Of a stretch of 40,127 nt of DNA, positions 15,431 to 24,568 are shown piece by piece. The notes beneath the pieces are model-generated. The model was not told where the DNA came from and ran no database searches. It saw only the letters and a list, made by a program, of their open reading frames with translations. A program made the translations under genes and the position numbers. Every line of letters starts with the position of its first letter. Positions within the stretch are counted from its first letter, which is position 1. Source of the DNA: CAZCQP01 sp964500895 (GTDB lineage Bacteria > Bacillota > Clostridia > Lachnospirales > JAISER01); assembly GCA_964500895.1 (NCBI GenBank), contig CAZCQP010000023.1, positions 1 to 40,127 on the forward strand, read 5' to 3'.

Positions 15431-17754
15431 TATACGTTTGCTGGTTCTTTCTCTTTACGTTTGGCCTTTGCCCGTGTGCGTATACACAGCTTGCCTTTTT
15501 GATAATCCACGGTTGCCGTGCCTCCTTGGGCTAACGGACCGAAAAGCACCACATCCACCAGCTGCTTTTTAATGTCCTTTTCCACCACCCGGATAATCTC
15601 CCGGGCACCAAATTGATGGGACAATCCTTTTTCGGCAATATGGGCCAAAGCGGCTTCGGTGGCTTTAATGTTTACCCCTTTTTCTTTCAAACGCACCTCC
15701 AGCCTGGAAAGGGACTTTTCAACAATGCGTTTGGCCATGGCCTCGTCCACATGCCGGAAAATGACCACATCGTCCAGCCGGTTTCTAAATTCGGGGGCGA
15801 AAATGCGTTCCACTTCTTTGGTGATGGCATCCGTGTCCCATGTTTTGTCTGCGTAACCAATAACACGCCGGCCAATGTCTTTAGCCCCTGCGTTACTGGT
15901 CATAATGAGCACCACATTACGGAAGTCGGCCTTTTTGCCGGTGTTGTCTGTTAAAGTGCCGTAGTCCATCATTTGAAGGAGCACGTTGTATATATCCCCA
16001 TGGGCTTTTTCAATTTCATCCAACAGAAGCACACAATGGGGGGCTTTGTTCACGGCTTCTGTCAACAAACCGCCTTCTTCGTAGCCCACATATCCCGGGG
16101 GCGAACCAATCAGCCTGGCCACCGAATGCTTTTCTTGGTATTCGCTCATGTCATACCGCAAAAGCTTCACACCCAGCTGCCCTGCCAGCTGCTTGGCCAG
16201 CTCTGTTTTGCCCACCCCCGTAGGCCCAACAAACAACAGGCTTGCAATGGGCTTTTCCTGGTCGTTTAAGCCAGAGCGGGCCGCTTTAATGGCGCTGGTC
16301 ACCGTTTCAACTGCTTCCTCCTGGCCAAAAACCTGTTCAGATAAGTGAAATGCTAAATCTTTCAACTTTTCGCTTTCCGTAGCCGTAACCGTTTTTTCTG
16401 GAACTTTGGCCATTAAAGCTACCGTCCGCTCAATGTCTTGCACCGTTGCAGACAAAGTATCCGCTTCCGGGTTGTTCATGCGCAAAAAGGCCCCGGTTTC
16501 GTCCATCAGGTCAATGGCTTTGTCCGGCAAAAACCGTTCCTGCACATACTTGGCTGCCAATGTAGAAATAAGGTTCAGCAAGCTGTCCGGGTACACCACC
16601 CGATGAAAATTTTCGTATTTATGGCGCAAACCTTTTAAAATGTCCACACATTCGGGCACCGTGGGTTCCGGCACATCAATGCGCTGAAACCGCCGAGACA
16701 ATGCCCTGTCCTTTTCAAAGTGCTTTTTATATTCGTCAAAAGTGGTGGAACCAATGAACTTAATATGCCCTTTGGCCAAATACGGCTTAATGATGCTGGT
16801 GGCATCCATGCTGCCGCCGGACACTGCCCCGGCACCCACCGCCGTGTGTATTTCATCCAAATAAACAATGGGGTTTGGAAGCCCGGCAATGATGTTCATT
16901 AGCTTAATCAGGCGTTCTTCAAAATCCCCCCGGTATTTGGTGCCGGCCACTACCAGCCCCAAATCCACCATGTAAATTTTGGCGTCCTGTAAAGACGCCG
17001 GTACGTTCTCCCCTGCTACAATACGCTGGGCTAATCCTTCCACAATGGAGGTTTTACCCACCCCAGGCTCACCCACGTGCACCGGGTTATTTTTTAAACG
17101 GCGGCACAACACCTGCATGGTGCGCTGTAAAATGCCTTCACGGCCCACCAAGGGGTCTAGTGTGCCTTCTGCTGCTTTTTGGGTTAATTCTACAGTGTAT
17201 TTGGTTAAAAATGTTTCTTTGTCTCCCTCTTCCACAGGCTCACCCATTTCCTGGCCCTGGCCTTGGCTTTGGGTTTTATGCAAGGAGGTTTGTGTTTTCT
17301 CTTGGTGTTCCTGGGCTGTACGCTGCTGCATCCTGCCTATTTCCTGGGAAATCACTTTTAAAAGTGCAAAACGGTTCACTCCGTTTTCCCGCATACTGTG
17401 TGCGGCAAAAGAATGGGGCAGGCTAAAAATAGCCACCAAAATGTTGCCCAGTATCACCACGGGGCTGCCGCTAACATGGGCTTGTGCCGATGCCAATTCA
17501 AACATACGCACAAATTCAAAAGAATCCACCGGGCTGTCTGTCACATGGCTGGGCATGTGGCTTTCAAAAAAAGACTGCATATCTTTTTGTATGGCCGCCA
17601 AATTGCCGCCACTTTTTAAGATGATAGACTTCCCCGCCTCAAACATAAGGGCGGCGTACAAAAAATGCTCCGGGGTTACATATTCATGGTGCTGTATGCG
17701 TGCTTCATTCACTGCAACCACATACACCTGGTTGCAAATGTTGTCTAGTTTCAT
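15430..17754 (-). CDS. clpA: ATP-dependent Clp protease ATPase subunit ClpA
   Basis: 774 residues with ClpA architecture. An N-terminal Clp repeat domain (about 1-145) precedes a Gln/Glu-rich linker (150-180). The first AAA+ module has Walker A GEPGVGKT (228-235) and Walker B IVYLDEIH; the second has GPTGVGKT and VLLLDEIEKAH. There is no ClpB/ClpC-type middle coiled coil. IGY, before the RIFAPEFRNRLD block, sits where E. coli ClpA has its ClpP-docking IGL. It unfolds substrates for ClpP, which is not in this window. It overlaps clpS by four bases, matching the known adaptor-unfoldase pairing. Confidence 0.95.
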   Translation of the reverse strand: MKLDNICNQVYVVAVNEARIQHHEYVTPEHFLYAALMFEAGKSIILKSGGNLAAIQKDMQSFFESHMPSHVTDSPVDSFEFVRMFELASAQAHVSGSPVVILGNILVAIFSLPHSFAAHSMRENGVNRFALLKVISQEIGRMQQRTAQEHQEKTQTSLHKTQSQGQGQEMGEPVEEGDKETFLTKYTVELTQKAAEGTLDPLVGREGILQRTMQVLCRRLKNNPVHVGEPGVGKTSIVEGLAQRIVAGENVPASLQDAKIYMVDLGLVVAGTKYRGDFEERLIKLMNIIAGLPNPIVYLDEIHTAVGAGAVSGGSMDATSIIKPYLAKGHIKFIGSTTFDEYKKHFEKDRALSRRFQRIDVPEPTVPECVDILKGLRHKYENFHRVVYPDSLLNLISTLAAKYVQERFLPDKAIDLMDETGAFLRMNNPEADTLSATVQDIERTVALMAKVPEKTVTATESEKLKDLAFHLSEQVFGQEEAVETVTSAIKAARSGLNDQEKPIASLLFVGPTGVGKTELAKQLAGQLGVKLLRYDMSEYQEKHSVARLIGSPPGYVGYEEGGLLTEAVNKAPHCVLLLDEIEKAHGDIYNVLLQMMDYGTLTDNTGKKADFRNVVLIMTSNAGAKDIGRRVIGYADKTWDTDAITKEVERIFAPEFRNRLDDVVIFRHVDEAMAKRIVEKSLSRLEVRLKEKGVNIKATEAALAHIAEKGLSHQFGAREIIRVVEKDIKKQLVDVVLFGPLAQGGTATVDYQKGKLCIRTRAKAKRKEKEPANV

Positions 17755-18062
17755 TCCATCGCTTCCTCTAAGGTTAGTTTCAACGGGAACCCCTTTTCTC
17801 TGGCGATTCGCTCCGTCTGCATTTTCTTTGTCATGGCAATGTCGTACACATACACGCCGGCAATGCCTTTGCCGCTGTTATGTACCAGCATCATAATGTT
17901 TGCCGCTTCTTCTGCCGGCTTGTGGAAAATGCTGCACAACACATGCACAACAAAGTCCATGGTGGTTATATCATCATTATGAATCACCACCTGGAAATGA
18001 TTCGGGGTTTTTGCTTTTTGGCCTGTTAAAGCCGCTTCATTTGTTTCTTGTTTAAAAGCCAT
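17751..18062 (-). CDS. clpS: ClpS, N-degron adaptor of ClpA
   Basis: 103 residues. The ClpS core is clear: FQVVIHNDDITTMDFVVHVL (NDD pocket region for the N-terminal residue), then VHNSGKGIAGVYVYDIAMTK and a terminal TLEEAME. It delivers proteins with destabilising N-termini to ClpA. ATG 18062 has AAAGGTG at six-base spacing; GTG 18071 lies inside that site. The variable N-terminal extension is short. It is first in the clpS-clpA transcript and its promoter overlaps that of the divergent gene. Confidence 0.95.
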   Translation of the reverse strand: MAFKQETNEAALTGQKAKTPNHFQVVIHNDDITTMDFVVHVLCSIFHKPAEEAANIMMLVHNSGKGIAGVYVYDIAMTKKMQTERIAREKGFPLKLTLEEAME

Positions 18063-18120
18063 TATCGTCACCTTTAAAGTTATTTAACCGCCGGCAAAAT
18101 TGAATTTTGCTAGTCTGCCC

Positions 18121-18153
18121 TTGATTTTATCATAAGCTTTCTGGTACAATCAA
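18121..18153. promoter_or_regulatory. Fully overlapping divergent promoters (clpS left, unknown gene right)
   Basis: Rightward: TTGATT (18121-18126), 18 bases, TACAAT (18145-18150). Leftward, read on the minus strand: TTGATT (18153-18148), 18 bases, TAAAAT (18129-18124). Each -35 box overlaps the other promoter's -10 box, so polymerase could occupy only one direction at a time. Confidence 0.5.
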
Positions 18154-18167
18154 TAGAGATTATACCC

Positions 18168-19808
18168 ATGGAAAGTGAGAAGCTTATGAATAAACAAGCG
18201 CTGATGGCGTCTATACGCTCAAATTTCTCCAAACTGTTTGCAAAAGCCGTTACTTCTTTAAATGAAAAAGATACAAGCACTGTGCAGGCTAACGTATTGT
18301 CTTTTTACCGGCGTTGGCACTATTCCGCACTCATTGAAGACACGGTGCTTTCACCTTCATTTTTAGATGATGCACTGGGGTTTGCTTACGATAAAGCCTC
18401 TGAAACAATGTCTGTTCCCCTACCCCTACTACCGGAAGAAGGTACGCCTCACAACGTATCGTTTACGCCGGTTCAGTACAGTTTAGAGCAGCATCCCATT
18501 ATTAACGATTTAAAAGTTTTGCTTTTATCCTGCTTCCCGGATTTTGAGCTGGACGACAAGGACAACTTGTCTCCGGTTCACCAGCAAGCGCTTTTGCCCC
18601 AGCTAAGCTTGCCAGACCCTTATTATTTAGAATATTTGTTTTTGTTGTGCACATATTTGGGTTTGGTGACCAAAATACCGTCCATCCACGTCAATCGTGC
18701 CCAGGTGACCAGCGAATTTGAGCCTTTTTTTGAACAGCCACCCAGGGAGATTTTTAACCAAATTATGAATGCAGCCATCTCTGTGGCCACATGCTTTATT
18801 AATGAAATTATACCTATAAACGAGGAAGCTGGCAACAGCTATATTTTGTCTTTGCTAAAAAATCCAACGCCCACCGATGAAATATTTCAAGATATGTATG
18901 CGGGCATGGGCATTGATTTAGACGAGTTATTTGAGGCCGATGAAAGCTATATGGAAGACGACTTCTACGGAACCATGCTTTCCGGTACTTTTTATTTGGG
19001 CATTGTCATTGACAAGTATTTCTTTACCCCCTTTGGGTTTTATCTTCGGCTTATAGAACCGGGCTATCTGCTGCCCTACAGCCTAGAGCGGGAAATGGAA
19101 TTTGTAACGGAAACGCTGGATGAATCTTTTGATTTAAGCATTGCCGTCTTTGCCCCCTGCTCCCACTACACCCACACCCCCTTGGGCCGTGCTTTCTTTG
19201 GCATAAAAAAAACCAAAGCAGATATGCCCGGCGGTGCTAAACTGAACCAAGATATTTTATCTGTTTGCTTGAAAAATTCCGGGCTGTCCCAATCTTATGC
19301 CCAATATTTAGATGGCGACGGCACAGACAACTTGAGCCACCCCTGGGCTAAAAACGTTTACCAAATTAAAATAACACCCGCAGATTATAAAGCCTTTTGG
19401 GTAAAGCTTGAAATGTTGGAAAGCAACACCTTGCATGATTTATATTTAATGACGTGCCAGGCACTAAACCTGCCTATAACCTCCCGCTATACCATGTACA
19501 CCCACGTAAGCGCCACGCCGTTTTCGGAATATGTGCCGCCCAACCCCAAACCCAAGGCCAAGGCCAACAAAAATCAGCAGGGTAAAATTACATCCCAGGT
19601 GACCCTAGACCAGCTTTCGTTACCTGAAAAACACCCCTTTACCCTTATCTTGCACCAAATGGCACCCACATCCTTGATGGCATCGGGCCAAAAGCCTGTC
19701 AAAAGCGATATGCAACTGGATTTAACCATTATGAAAATAAGCAGCAAAAAATCTGCGCTGGATTACCCACGGCTGAAAGCCAGAGCTAAAGCTTTTAAGG
19801 ACCAGTAA
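18168..19808 (+). CDS. Protein of unknown function with a possible pRiA4b ORF3-like domain
   Basis: 546 residues, no signal peptide and no convincing membrane span, so probably cytoplasmic. I do not recognise the full protein. Residues about 400-440 (VYQIKITPADYKAFWVKLEM, then TLHDLYLMTCQALNLP) resemble the start of the pRiA4b ORF3-like fold, whose members have a similar W-x-[KR] strand and TL-DL-h helix. The middle is acidic (EADESYMEDD). A basic Pro/Lys linker (NPKPKAKANKN) precedes a final domain. ATG 18168 has a weak ribosome site; ATG 18186, behind GTGAGAAG, is the alternative. It is single, divergent from clpS and closed by a terminator. Confidence 0.75.
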   Translation: MESEKLMNKQALMASIRSNFSKLFAKAVTSLNEKDTSTVQANVLSFYRRWHYSALIEDTVLSPSFLDDALGFAYDKASETMSVPLPLLPEEGTPHNVSFTPVQYSLEQHPIINDLKVLLLSCFPDFELDDKDNLSPVHQQALLPQLSLPDPYYLEYLFLLCTYLGLVTKIPSIHVNRAQVTSEFEPFFEQPPREIFNQIMNAAISVATCFINEIIPINEEAGNSYILSLLKNPTPTDEIFQDMYAGMGIDLDELFEADESYMEDDFYGTMLSGTFYLGIVIDKYFFTPFGFYLRLIEPGYLLPYSLEREMEFVTETLDESFDLSIAVFAPCSHYTHTPLGRAFFGIKKTKADMPGGAKLNQDILSVCLKNSGLSQSYAQYLDGDGTDNLSHPWAKNVYQIKITPADYKAFWVKLEMLESNTLHDLYLMTCQALNLPITSRYTMYTHVSATPFSEYVPPNPKPKAKANKNQQGKITSQVTLDQLSLPEKHPFTLILHQMAPTSLMASGQKPVKSDMQLDLTIMKISSKKSALDYPRLKARAKAFKDQ

Positions 19809-19812
19809 ACCC

Positions 19813-19855
19813 AACTAACAAAGACCTGGGATGAAACCTCAGGTCTTTGTTAGTT
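19813..19855. terminator. Bidirectional terminator-like hairpin between convergent genes
   Basis: aactaacaaagacctg (19813-19828) pairs perfectly over 16 bases with caggtctttgttagtt (19840-19855). T-runs are short, but the position between convergent stops supports a terminator. Confidence 0.75.
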
Positions 19856-19861
19856 GCAATA

Positions 19862-20157
19862 TTATACGGATTGGCTATTGTCGGAAACTGTTTCTCTATC
19901 AGGCCCGCCATGCCCTCTGTCAAACAACATGGGCATTTTGCCTTCTTCCAGGTCACTGATGGCCTGGTCATATTGTTCCAGGGTTATCTTTCCGTCTGCT
20001 AAAAGGGAAGCACGACGCTCTTGCATTTTGCGGTCATTTCAGCCTTTTGCTCGTCTGTCAGCTCTGTTTGTTGTTTCGGTCGATGGGGTTTAACGGCCGA
20101 TGTTGCAATTAGGCTTACAGCAAGCATTGTGGAAGCGGCTTTCGTTATTTTTTTCAT
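19862..20157 (-). pseudogene. Small exported protein broken by a one-base deletion
   Basis: The frame starts at ATG 20157 (AAAGGA about eight bases upstream) with signal peptide MKKITKAASTMLAVSLIATS, then reaches TELTDEQKAEMTAK before running out of frame. In the -1 frame the protein continues sensibly as MQERRASLLADGKITLEQYD...DLEEGKMP to a stop at 19862. The shift sits at a run of four A on the minus strand (20026-20029); five would restore a 98-residue protein. The LTDEQKAE...G-IT-EQYD pattern resembles small secreted DUF2680-like proteins. It could be a true mutation, a sequencing error or, less likely, programmed frameshifting. Confidence 0.65.
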
Positions 20158-20257
20158 GGTAAACATCCTTTCCTTAAGTTGATGCTTGTATGATACATGC
20201 TGCTCTTGAACACCCCATGTTGCTGGCCTGATTTTTACGTGAACTTTTACTGAACGT

Positions 20258-20307
20258 ATATAAAAGAACCTGTGCACATCAAAACTTGTGCACAGGTTCT
20301 TTTATAT
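20258..20307 (-). terminator. Terminator of the ATP synthase operon
   Basis: atataaaagaacctgtgcac (20258-20277) pairs perfectly over 20 bases with the segment 20288-20307, with a ten-base loop. It overlaps the atpC stop codon (20304-20302). The A/T-rich ends make it work in either direction. Confidence 0.9.
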
Positions 20308-20712
20308 ATCTTTTTTATGCCCGGTCACTTTCAGCCGTGCCATGGCTTTGGCCAGGGTCAACTGGGCTTGATAATGCTCCATCATACTCATTTTCTGGCG
20401 CAGCATATCTTGTGCATGTTCAGCTTCTTCCTGGGCCCGCTTGATGTCAATATCTTCCGGCCGCTCTGCCGAATGGGACATTAACGTCACCGTCTTGCCT
20501 GTAATTTCCGCAAAACCCTCGCTAACCGCCGCATAACGCCATTGCCCGTCCACCAAAAACCGCAGTTCACCGGCAGATACCACCGCCACAGTGTCCTCAT
20601 GGTTTGGCAGAATGCCCATCTCCCCGTCCTGAGACATAAAAATGAGCATTTCACAATCGCCGTTATAAAATTCCTTATCCAGCGCCAAAATTTTTAGTTG
20701 AAAGGTTGCCAT
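20302..20712 (-). CDS. atpC: F-type ATP synthase epsilon subunit
   Basis: 136 residues. The N-terminal beta-sandwich is recognised from GDCEMLIFMSQDGEMGILPNHEDTVAVV and GFAEITGKTVTLM; the C-terminal helical hairpin (about 85-136) is Ala/Glu/Gln-rich. It is part of the central stalk and damps ATP hydrolysis. It is the last gene of atpBEFHAGDC, and its stop lies within the operon terminator. Confidence 0.95.
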   Translation of the reverse strand: MATFQLKILALDKEFYNGDCEMLIFMSQDGEMGILPNHEDTVAVVSAGELRFLVDGQWRYAAVSEGFAEITGKTVTLMSHSAERPEDIDIKRAQEEAEHAQDMLRQKMSMMEHYQAQLTLAKAMARLKVTGHKKDI

Positions 20713-20742
20713 TCCATCACCTCGATTATAAACGCCAGCCCA

Positions 20743-22149
20743 TCATGCTTTGTCTTTAGAGCGAGCCATAACGTCATCAATGGTGCCTGCCATTAAAAAG
20801 TCCGCTTCAGGATAAGTGTCCATGTCGCCGTTAATGATGGCGTTAAAGCCCCGTATGGTTTCTTTTAAAGGCACATATTTGCCCGGAATACCCGTAAAAT
20901 GTTCACCCACATTAAATGGCTGGGAGAAAAACTTTTGAATTTTTCTGGCACGGTACACAATCAGCCGGTCTTCCTCTTCCAGTTCTTCCATGCCCAGAAT
21001 GGCAATGATGTCTTGCAATTCCTTGTAGCGCTGCAAAATCTCCTGCACTTTCCGTGCGGTATCGTAATGCTCTTGGCCCACAATGTCCGGCTCTAAAATG
21101 CGGGAGGTGGACTCCAGCGGGTCGATGGCAGGGTAAATGCCCTGCTCCACAATTTTACGGGACAACACAGTGGTGGCGTCTAAGTGGGCAAAGGTTGTGG
21201 CGGGTGCCGGGTCTGTCAAGTCGTCCGCCGGTACATAGACCGCCTGCACAGAGGTAATAGAGCCTGATTTCGTAGACGCAATGCGCTCTTGCAATGCACC
21301 CACCTCATTTTCCAGGGTGGGTTGATAGCCCACCGCAGAAGGAATGCGCCCAAGCAAAGCAGACACTTCAGACCCTGCCTGGATGTATCTGAAAATGTTG
21401 TCAATGAACAACAAAACGTCCTGGTGTTCCTTGTCACGGAAATATTCCGCCATGGTCAAGCCGGTTTGGGTAACCCGCATTCTGGAACCTGGCGGCTCGT
21501 TCATCTGGCCGAACACCAAAACCGTTTTGCTCAACACGCCGGATTCCTCCATGTCCCGCCACAGCTCGTTGCCTTCACGGGTGCGTTCGCCAACCCCTGT
21601 AAAGATGGAATAACCGCCGTGCTCGGTGGCAATGTTGCGGATTAATTCTTGAATCAACACAGTTTTGCCAACCCCCGCACCGCCAAACAGGCCAATCTTC
21701 CCGCCCTTTGCGTAAGGTGCCAGCAAGTCAATCACTTTAATACCTGTTTCCAGCATTTCCACCACCGGGCTTTGCTCCTCAAAGCTGGGGGCCTGACGGT
21801 GGATGGACCATTTTTCTTCCGCTTCAATGGGTGGCTTGCCGTCAATCACTTCGCCTAAAACGTTAAACATTCTGCCCAAATTGGTTCGCCCCACAGGTAC
21901 AGAAATAGGCCCCCGTGTTGCAAAAACAGGGGTTTGCTTTGATAAATCGTCCGAGGCGGAAAGCATGATGCACCGCACCACACCGTTGCCGATATGCTGT
22001 GCAGCTTCCATCACGTAATTTTTACCCTTTTCACTGTCCCGGGCCACCAAAGCATCGTTTAAATGGGGCAAATTCCCCGGTTCAAATGCCACGTCAACCA
22101 CAGAACCCAGTATCTGAACGATTTTTCCTTCACATTCCTGCATGTACAA
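20743..22149 (-). CDS. atpD: F-type ATP synthase beta subunit
   Basis: A 468-residue catalytic subunit. The P-loop is GGAGVGKTVLIQE; GERTREGNELW, the Walker B region VLLFIDNIFRY and PADDLTDPAPATTFAHLDATTVLSR are all intact, so it should be active. TTG 22149 is five bases from GGAAAGGA and ATG 22143 eleven bases away; either could be used, differing by two residues. IFRY replaces the usual IFRF. Confidence 0.97.
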   Translation of the reverse strand: MYMQECEGKIVQILGSVVDVAFEPGNLPHLNDALVARDSEKGKNYVMEAAQHIGNGVVRCIMLSASDDLSKQTPVFATRGPISVPVGRTNLGRMFNVLGEVIDGKPPIEAEEKWSIHRQAPSFEEQSPVVEMLETGIKVIDLLAPYAKGGKIGLFGGAGVGKTVLIQELIRNIATEHGGYSIFTGVGERTREGNELWRDMEESGVLSKTVLVFGQMNEPPGSRMRVTQTGLTMAEYFRDKEHQDVLLFIDNIFRYIQAGSEVSALLGRIPSAVGYQPTLENEVGALQERIASTKSGSITSVQAVYVPADDLTDPAPATTFAHLDATTVLSRKIVEQGIYPAIDPLESTSRILEPDIVGQEHYDTARKVQEILQRYKELQDIIAILGMEELEEEDRLIVYRARKIQKFFSQPFNVGEHFTGIPGKYVPLKETIRGFNAIINGDMDTYPEADFLMAGTIDDVMARSKDKA

Positions 22150-22164
22150 TTCAGTCCTTTCCGG

Positions 22165-23028
22165 TTAGTTTCCAACCAGCCCGCCGCTTACAATTTCGCT
22201 AATCTGCTGGGTAATGGCTGCCTGTCTTGCCCGGTTATATTGCAACGTTAGCGCCTGCAACATATTTTGTGCGTTATCTGTAGCGGCATCCATGGCAAGC
22301 ATCCGTGCGCTTTGTTCGCTGGCGTATGCTTCAATCAAGGCACCGAAAATTAAACCTTTTAAAAACATGGGCACAATGCTGTCCAACACCGCTTCCGGGG
22401 ATGGCGAAAAGGTAAAGATGGCTTGTTGCCCCTGCTCCCCTTTAAACTGCTCTTTCTCAAGGGGTAACAGTTTAATAATATCCGGCTCTGTTTTAGCCGA
22501 AGTAATCATTTTGGTGTAAATCACATAAGCTTCGTCAATATCGCCGTTGTTAAAAAGCTCTAAAATATAGTCTGCAATGTTCTCCGCACTTCTCACGGTG
22601 GGGTTTTGAATCACATACATAAATTCCGAATCAAATTGAATGTTTTTATCGGCAAAATATTTTTTTCCTTTTGAACCCACCAGCACCACACGGTTGCTGG
22701 CATCCTTTTTAATATGCTCCTGGGCAAAACGAATGATGTTGTGGTTATAGGCACCGCACAGCCCCTTGTCCCCGGATATGACAATGTAGGCACGCTGTTT
22801 TTGCTCCTTCTTTGGGCGTGTATCGAAATAGGGGTGGTTGATGGCTGGGGCATGGGAAACAATGCTTTTAATGGTTTTTTGTAGCCTTTCAAAGTACGGC
22901 ACGTTTTGCTCCAAAGATTTCTTTGCTTTTTTCAGTTTAGATGAGGAAATAAGATACATGGCGTTGGTAATCTTTTTTGTTTCACCAACGCTTTTAATGT
23001 GGGAGCGTATTTCCCTTAAATTTGCCAT
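22165..23028 (-). CDS. atpG: F-type ATP synthase gamma subunit
   Basis: 287 residues forming the rotary shaft. The N-terminal helix LREIRSHIKSVGETKKITNAMYLISSSKL, the GDKGLCGAYNHNI motif and the C-terminal helix MLAMDAATDNAQNML...YNRARQAAITQQISEIV are all typical. It lies between atpA and atpD with short gaps. Confidence 0.96.
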   Translation of the reverse strand: MANLREIRSHIKSVGETKKITNAMYLISSSKLKKAKKSLEQNVPYFERLQKTIKSIVSHAPAINHPYFDTRPKKEQKQRAYIVISGDKGLCGAYNHNIIRFAQEHIKKDASNRVVLVGSKGKKYFADKNIQFDSEFMYVIQNPTVRSAENIADYILELFNNGDIDEAYVIYTKMITSAKTEPDIIKLLPLEKEQFKGEQGQQAIFTFSPSPEAVLDSIVPMFLKGLIFGALIEAYASEQSARMLAMDAATDNAQNMLQALTLQYNRARQAAITQQISEIVSGGLVGN

Positions 23029-23052
23029 ACTTCAAACCACCTTTACGAGCAT

Positions 23053-24564
23053 TTATATTGCCGTTTGCCTTTTAAACTGGGTAATCATGGCTTCAATTTG
23101 CCCTTCCAGTTCCGGCGATACATCTTTTTTGGCTTCAATTTCATCAATAATGGCCTTGTGTTCATTGGCCGCATATTGAAGCAATTCGTTCATAAATGTC
23201 TTTATTTTCCGCAGGGGAACATCGCCAAGGTGCCGGTGAGCCGCCGTAATCAGCGTAATAATCTGGTCATGCAAGGCCATAGGTTTGCCTGTGGGCTGTT
23301 TCAGCACTTCAATCAATATTTTGCCATAATCCAGTATGTCCTTGGTGGATTGGTCAATGTCTGCACCAAACTGGGTGAACACCTCCAGCTCCCGGTATTG
23401 GGCCAGGTCTAACCGCAGCTTAGAGGAATACTTCTTCATGGCCTTGGTTTGCGCCGTGCCCCCTACCCGTGAAACAGAAAGCCCCACGTTCACTGCCGGA
23501 CGCACACCGGCGAAAAACAGTTCACTTTCAAGGCAAATTTGCCCGTCTGTAATGGAAATGACGTTGGTGGGGATATAAGCGGAAATGTCCCCTGCCAGGG
23601 TTTCAATGATGGGTAAAGCGGTCAATGACCCGCCGCCCAATTCCTTAGACAACCGGGCCGAACGTTCCAGCAACCGTGAATGCAAATAAAATACGTCACC
23701 AGGGTATGCCTCCCGCCCGGGGGGGCGTTTTAAAAGCAACGCAATGGCACGGTATGCCGCCGCATGTTTGGTTAAGTCATCATAAACAATTAAAACATCT
23801 TTGCCCTGGTCCATAAAGTATTCGGCAACCGCAGTACCCGCATAAGGGGCAATGTATTGCTGTGACGCAAAATCATTGGCGGGGGATGCCATCACCACTG
23901 TATAGGCCATAGCCCCGTGTTTCTCCAATGTGGACATAATCCTTGAAATGCTGGACGCTTTTTGCCCGATGGCCACATAAACACAAATGACATCTTTTCC
24001 TTTTTGATTCAAAATGGTGTCAATGGCAATGGCTGTTTTGCCTGTTTGCCGGTCACCGATAATCAGCTCTCTTTGCCCCCTGCCAATGGGAATCATGGCA
24101 TCAATGGCCAAAACACCGGTTTGCAAAGGCACATTCACCGCTTCCCTAGCCACCACGGGAGGGGCTGGGTTTTCGATGGGCATATATTTTTCCGCAGCAA
24201 TAGCCCCTCTGCCGTCAATGGGCTCTCCTAAGGAATTGACCACTCTGCCCAACATGGCATCGCTCACACCAATACCAGCCCGTTTGCCGGTTCTGTATGC
24301 CAGCGCGCCTTGGAACAAGTCATCCTGATTGCCTAAAATAATACAGCTTATGGTTTTATGCTCCACATTTAGCACAATGCCCTTTTCACCGTGAACAAAT
24401 TCAATAATTTCACCGTAAGCGGCTTGGTCCAGCCCATAAATGACGGCAATGCCATCCGCAATTTGAACAATCTGCCCGCATTCCCCCTGTTTGGTGGATG
24501 CTTGCAGTCCCTGAATTTCTTCCTTTAATATGGAAACAATTTCATCGGCGTTTATTTGTGCCAC
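23053..24564 (-). CDS. atpA: F-type ATP synthase alpha subunit
   Basis: 503 residues. Nucleotide-binding P-loop GDRQTGKTAIAID, DVLIVYDDLTKHA and the conserved arginine-finger region SVSRVGGTAQTKAMKK are present. It starts at GTG 24564 behind GAAGGTGA, three bases after the atpH stop, indicating tight coupling. Length is normal. Confidence 0.97.
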   Translation of the reverse strand: MAQINADEIVSILKEEIQGLQASTKQGECGQIVQIADGIAVIYGLDQAAYGEIIEFVHGEKGIVLNVEHKTISCIILGNQDDLFQGALAYRTGKRAGIGVSDAMLGRVVNSLGEPIDGRGAIAAEKYMPIENPAPPVVAREAVNVPLQTGVLAIDAMIPIGRGQRELIIGDRQTGKTAIAIDTILNQKGKDVICVYVAIGQKASSISRIMSTLEKHGAMAYTVVMASPANDFASQQYIAPYAGTAVAEYFMDQGKDVLIVYDDLTKHAAAYRAIALLLKRPPGREAYPGDVFYLHSRLLERSARLSKELGGGSLTALPIIETLAGDISAYIPTNVISITDGQICLESELFFAGVRPAVNVGLSVSRVGGTAQTKAMKKYSSKLRLDLAQYRELEVFTQFGADIDQSTKDILDYGKILIEVLKQPTGKPMALHDQIITLITAAHRHLGDVPLRKIKTFMNELLQYAANEHKAIIDEIEAKKDVSPELEGQIEAMITQFKRQTAI

Positions 24565-24568
24565 AAGG

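Noticed and set aside
19999..20157. Programmed -1 frameshift in the small exported protein
   Set aside because: The AAAA run is too short and no slippery heptamer with a downstream stem is evident; a one-base deletion is simpler.
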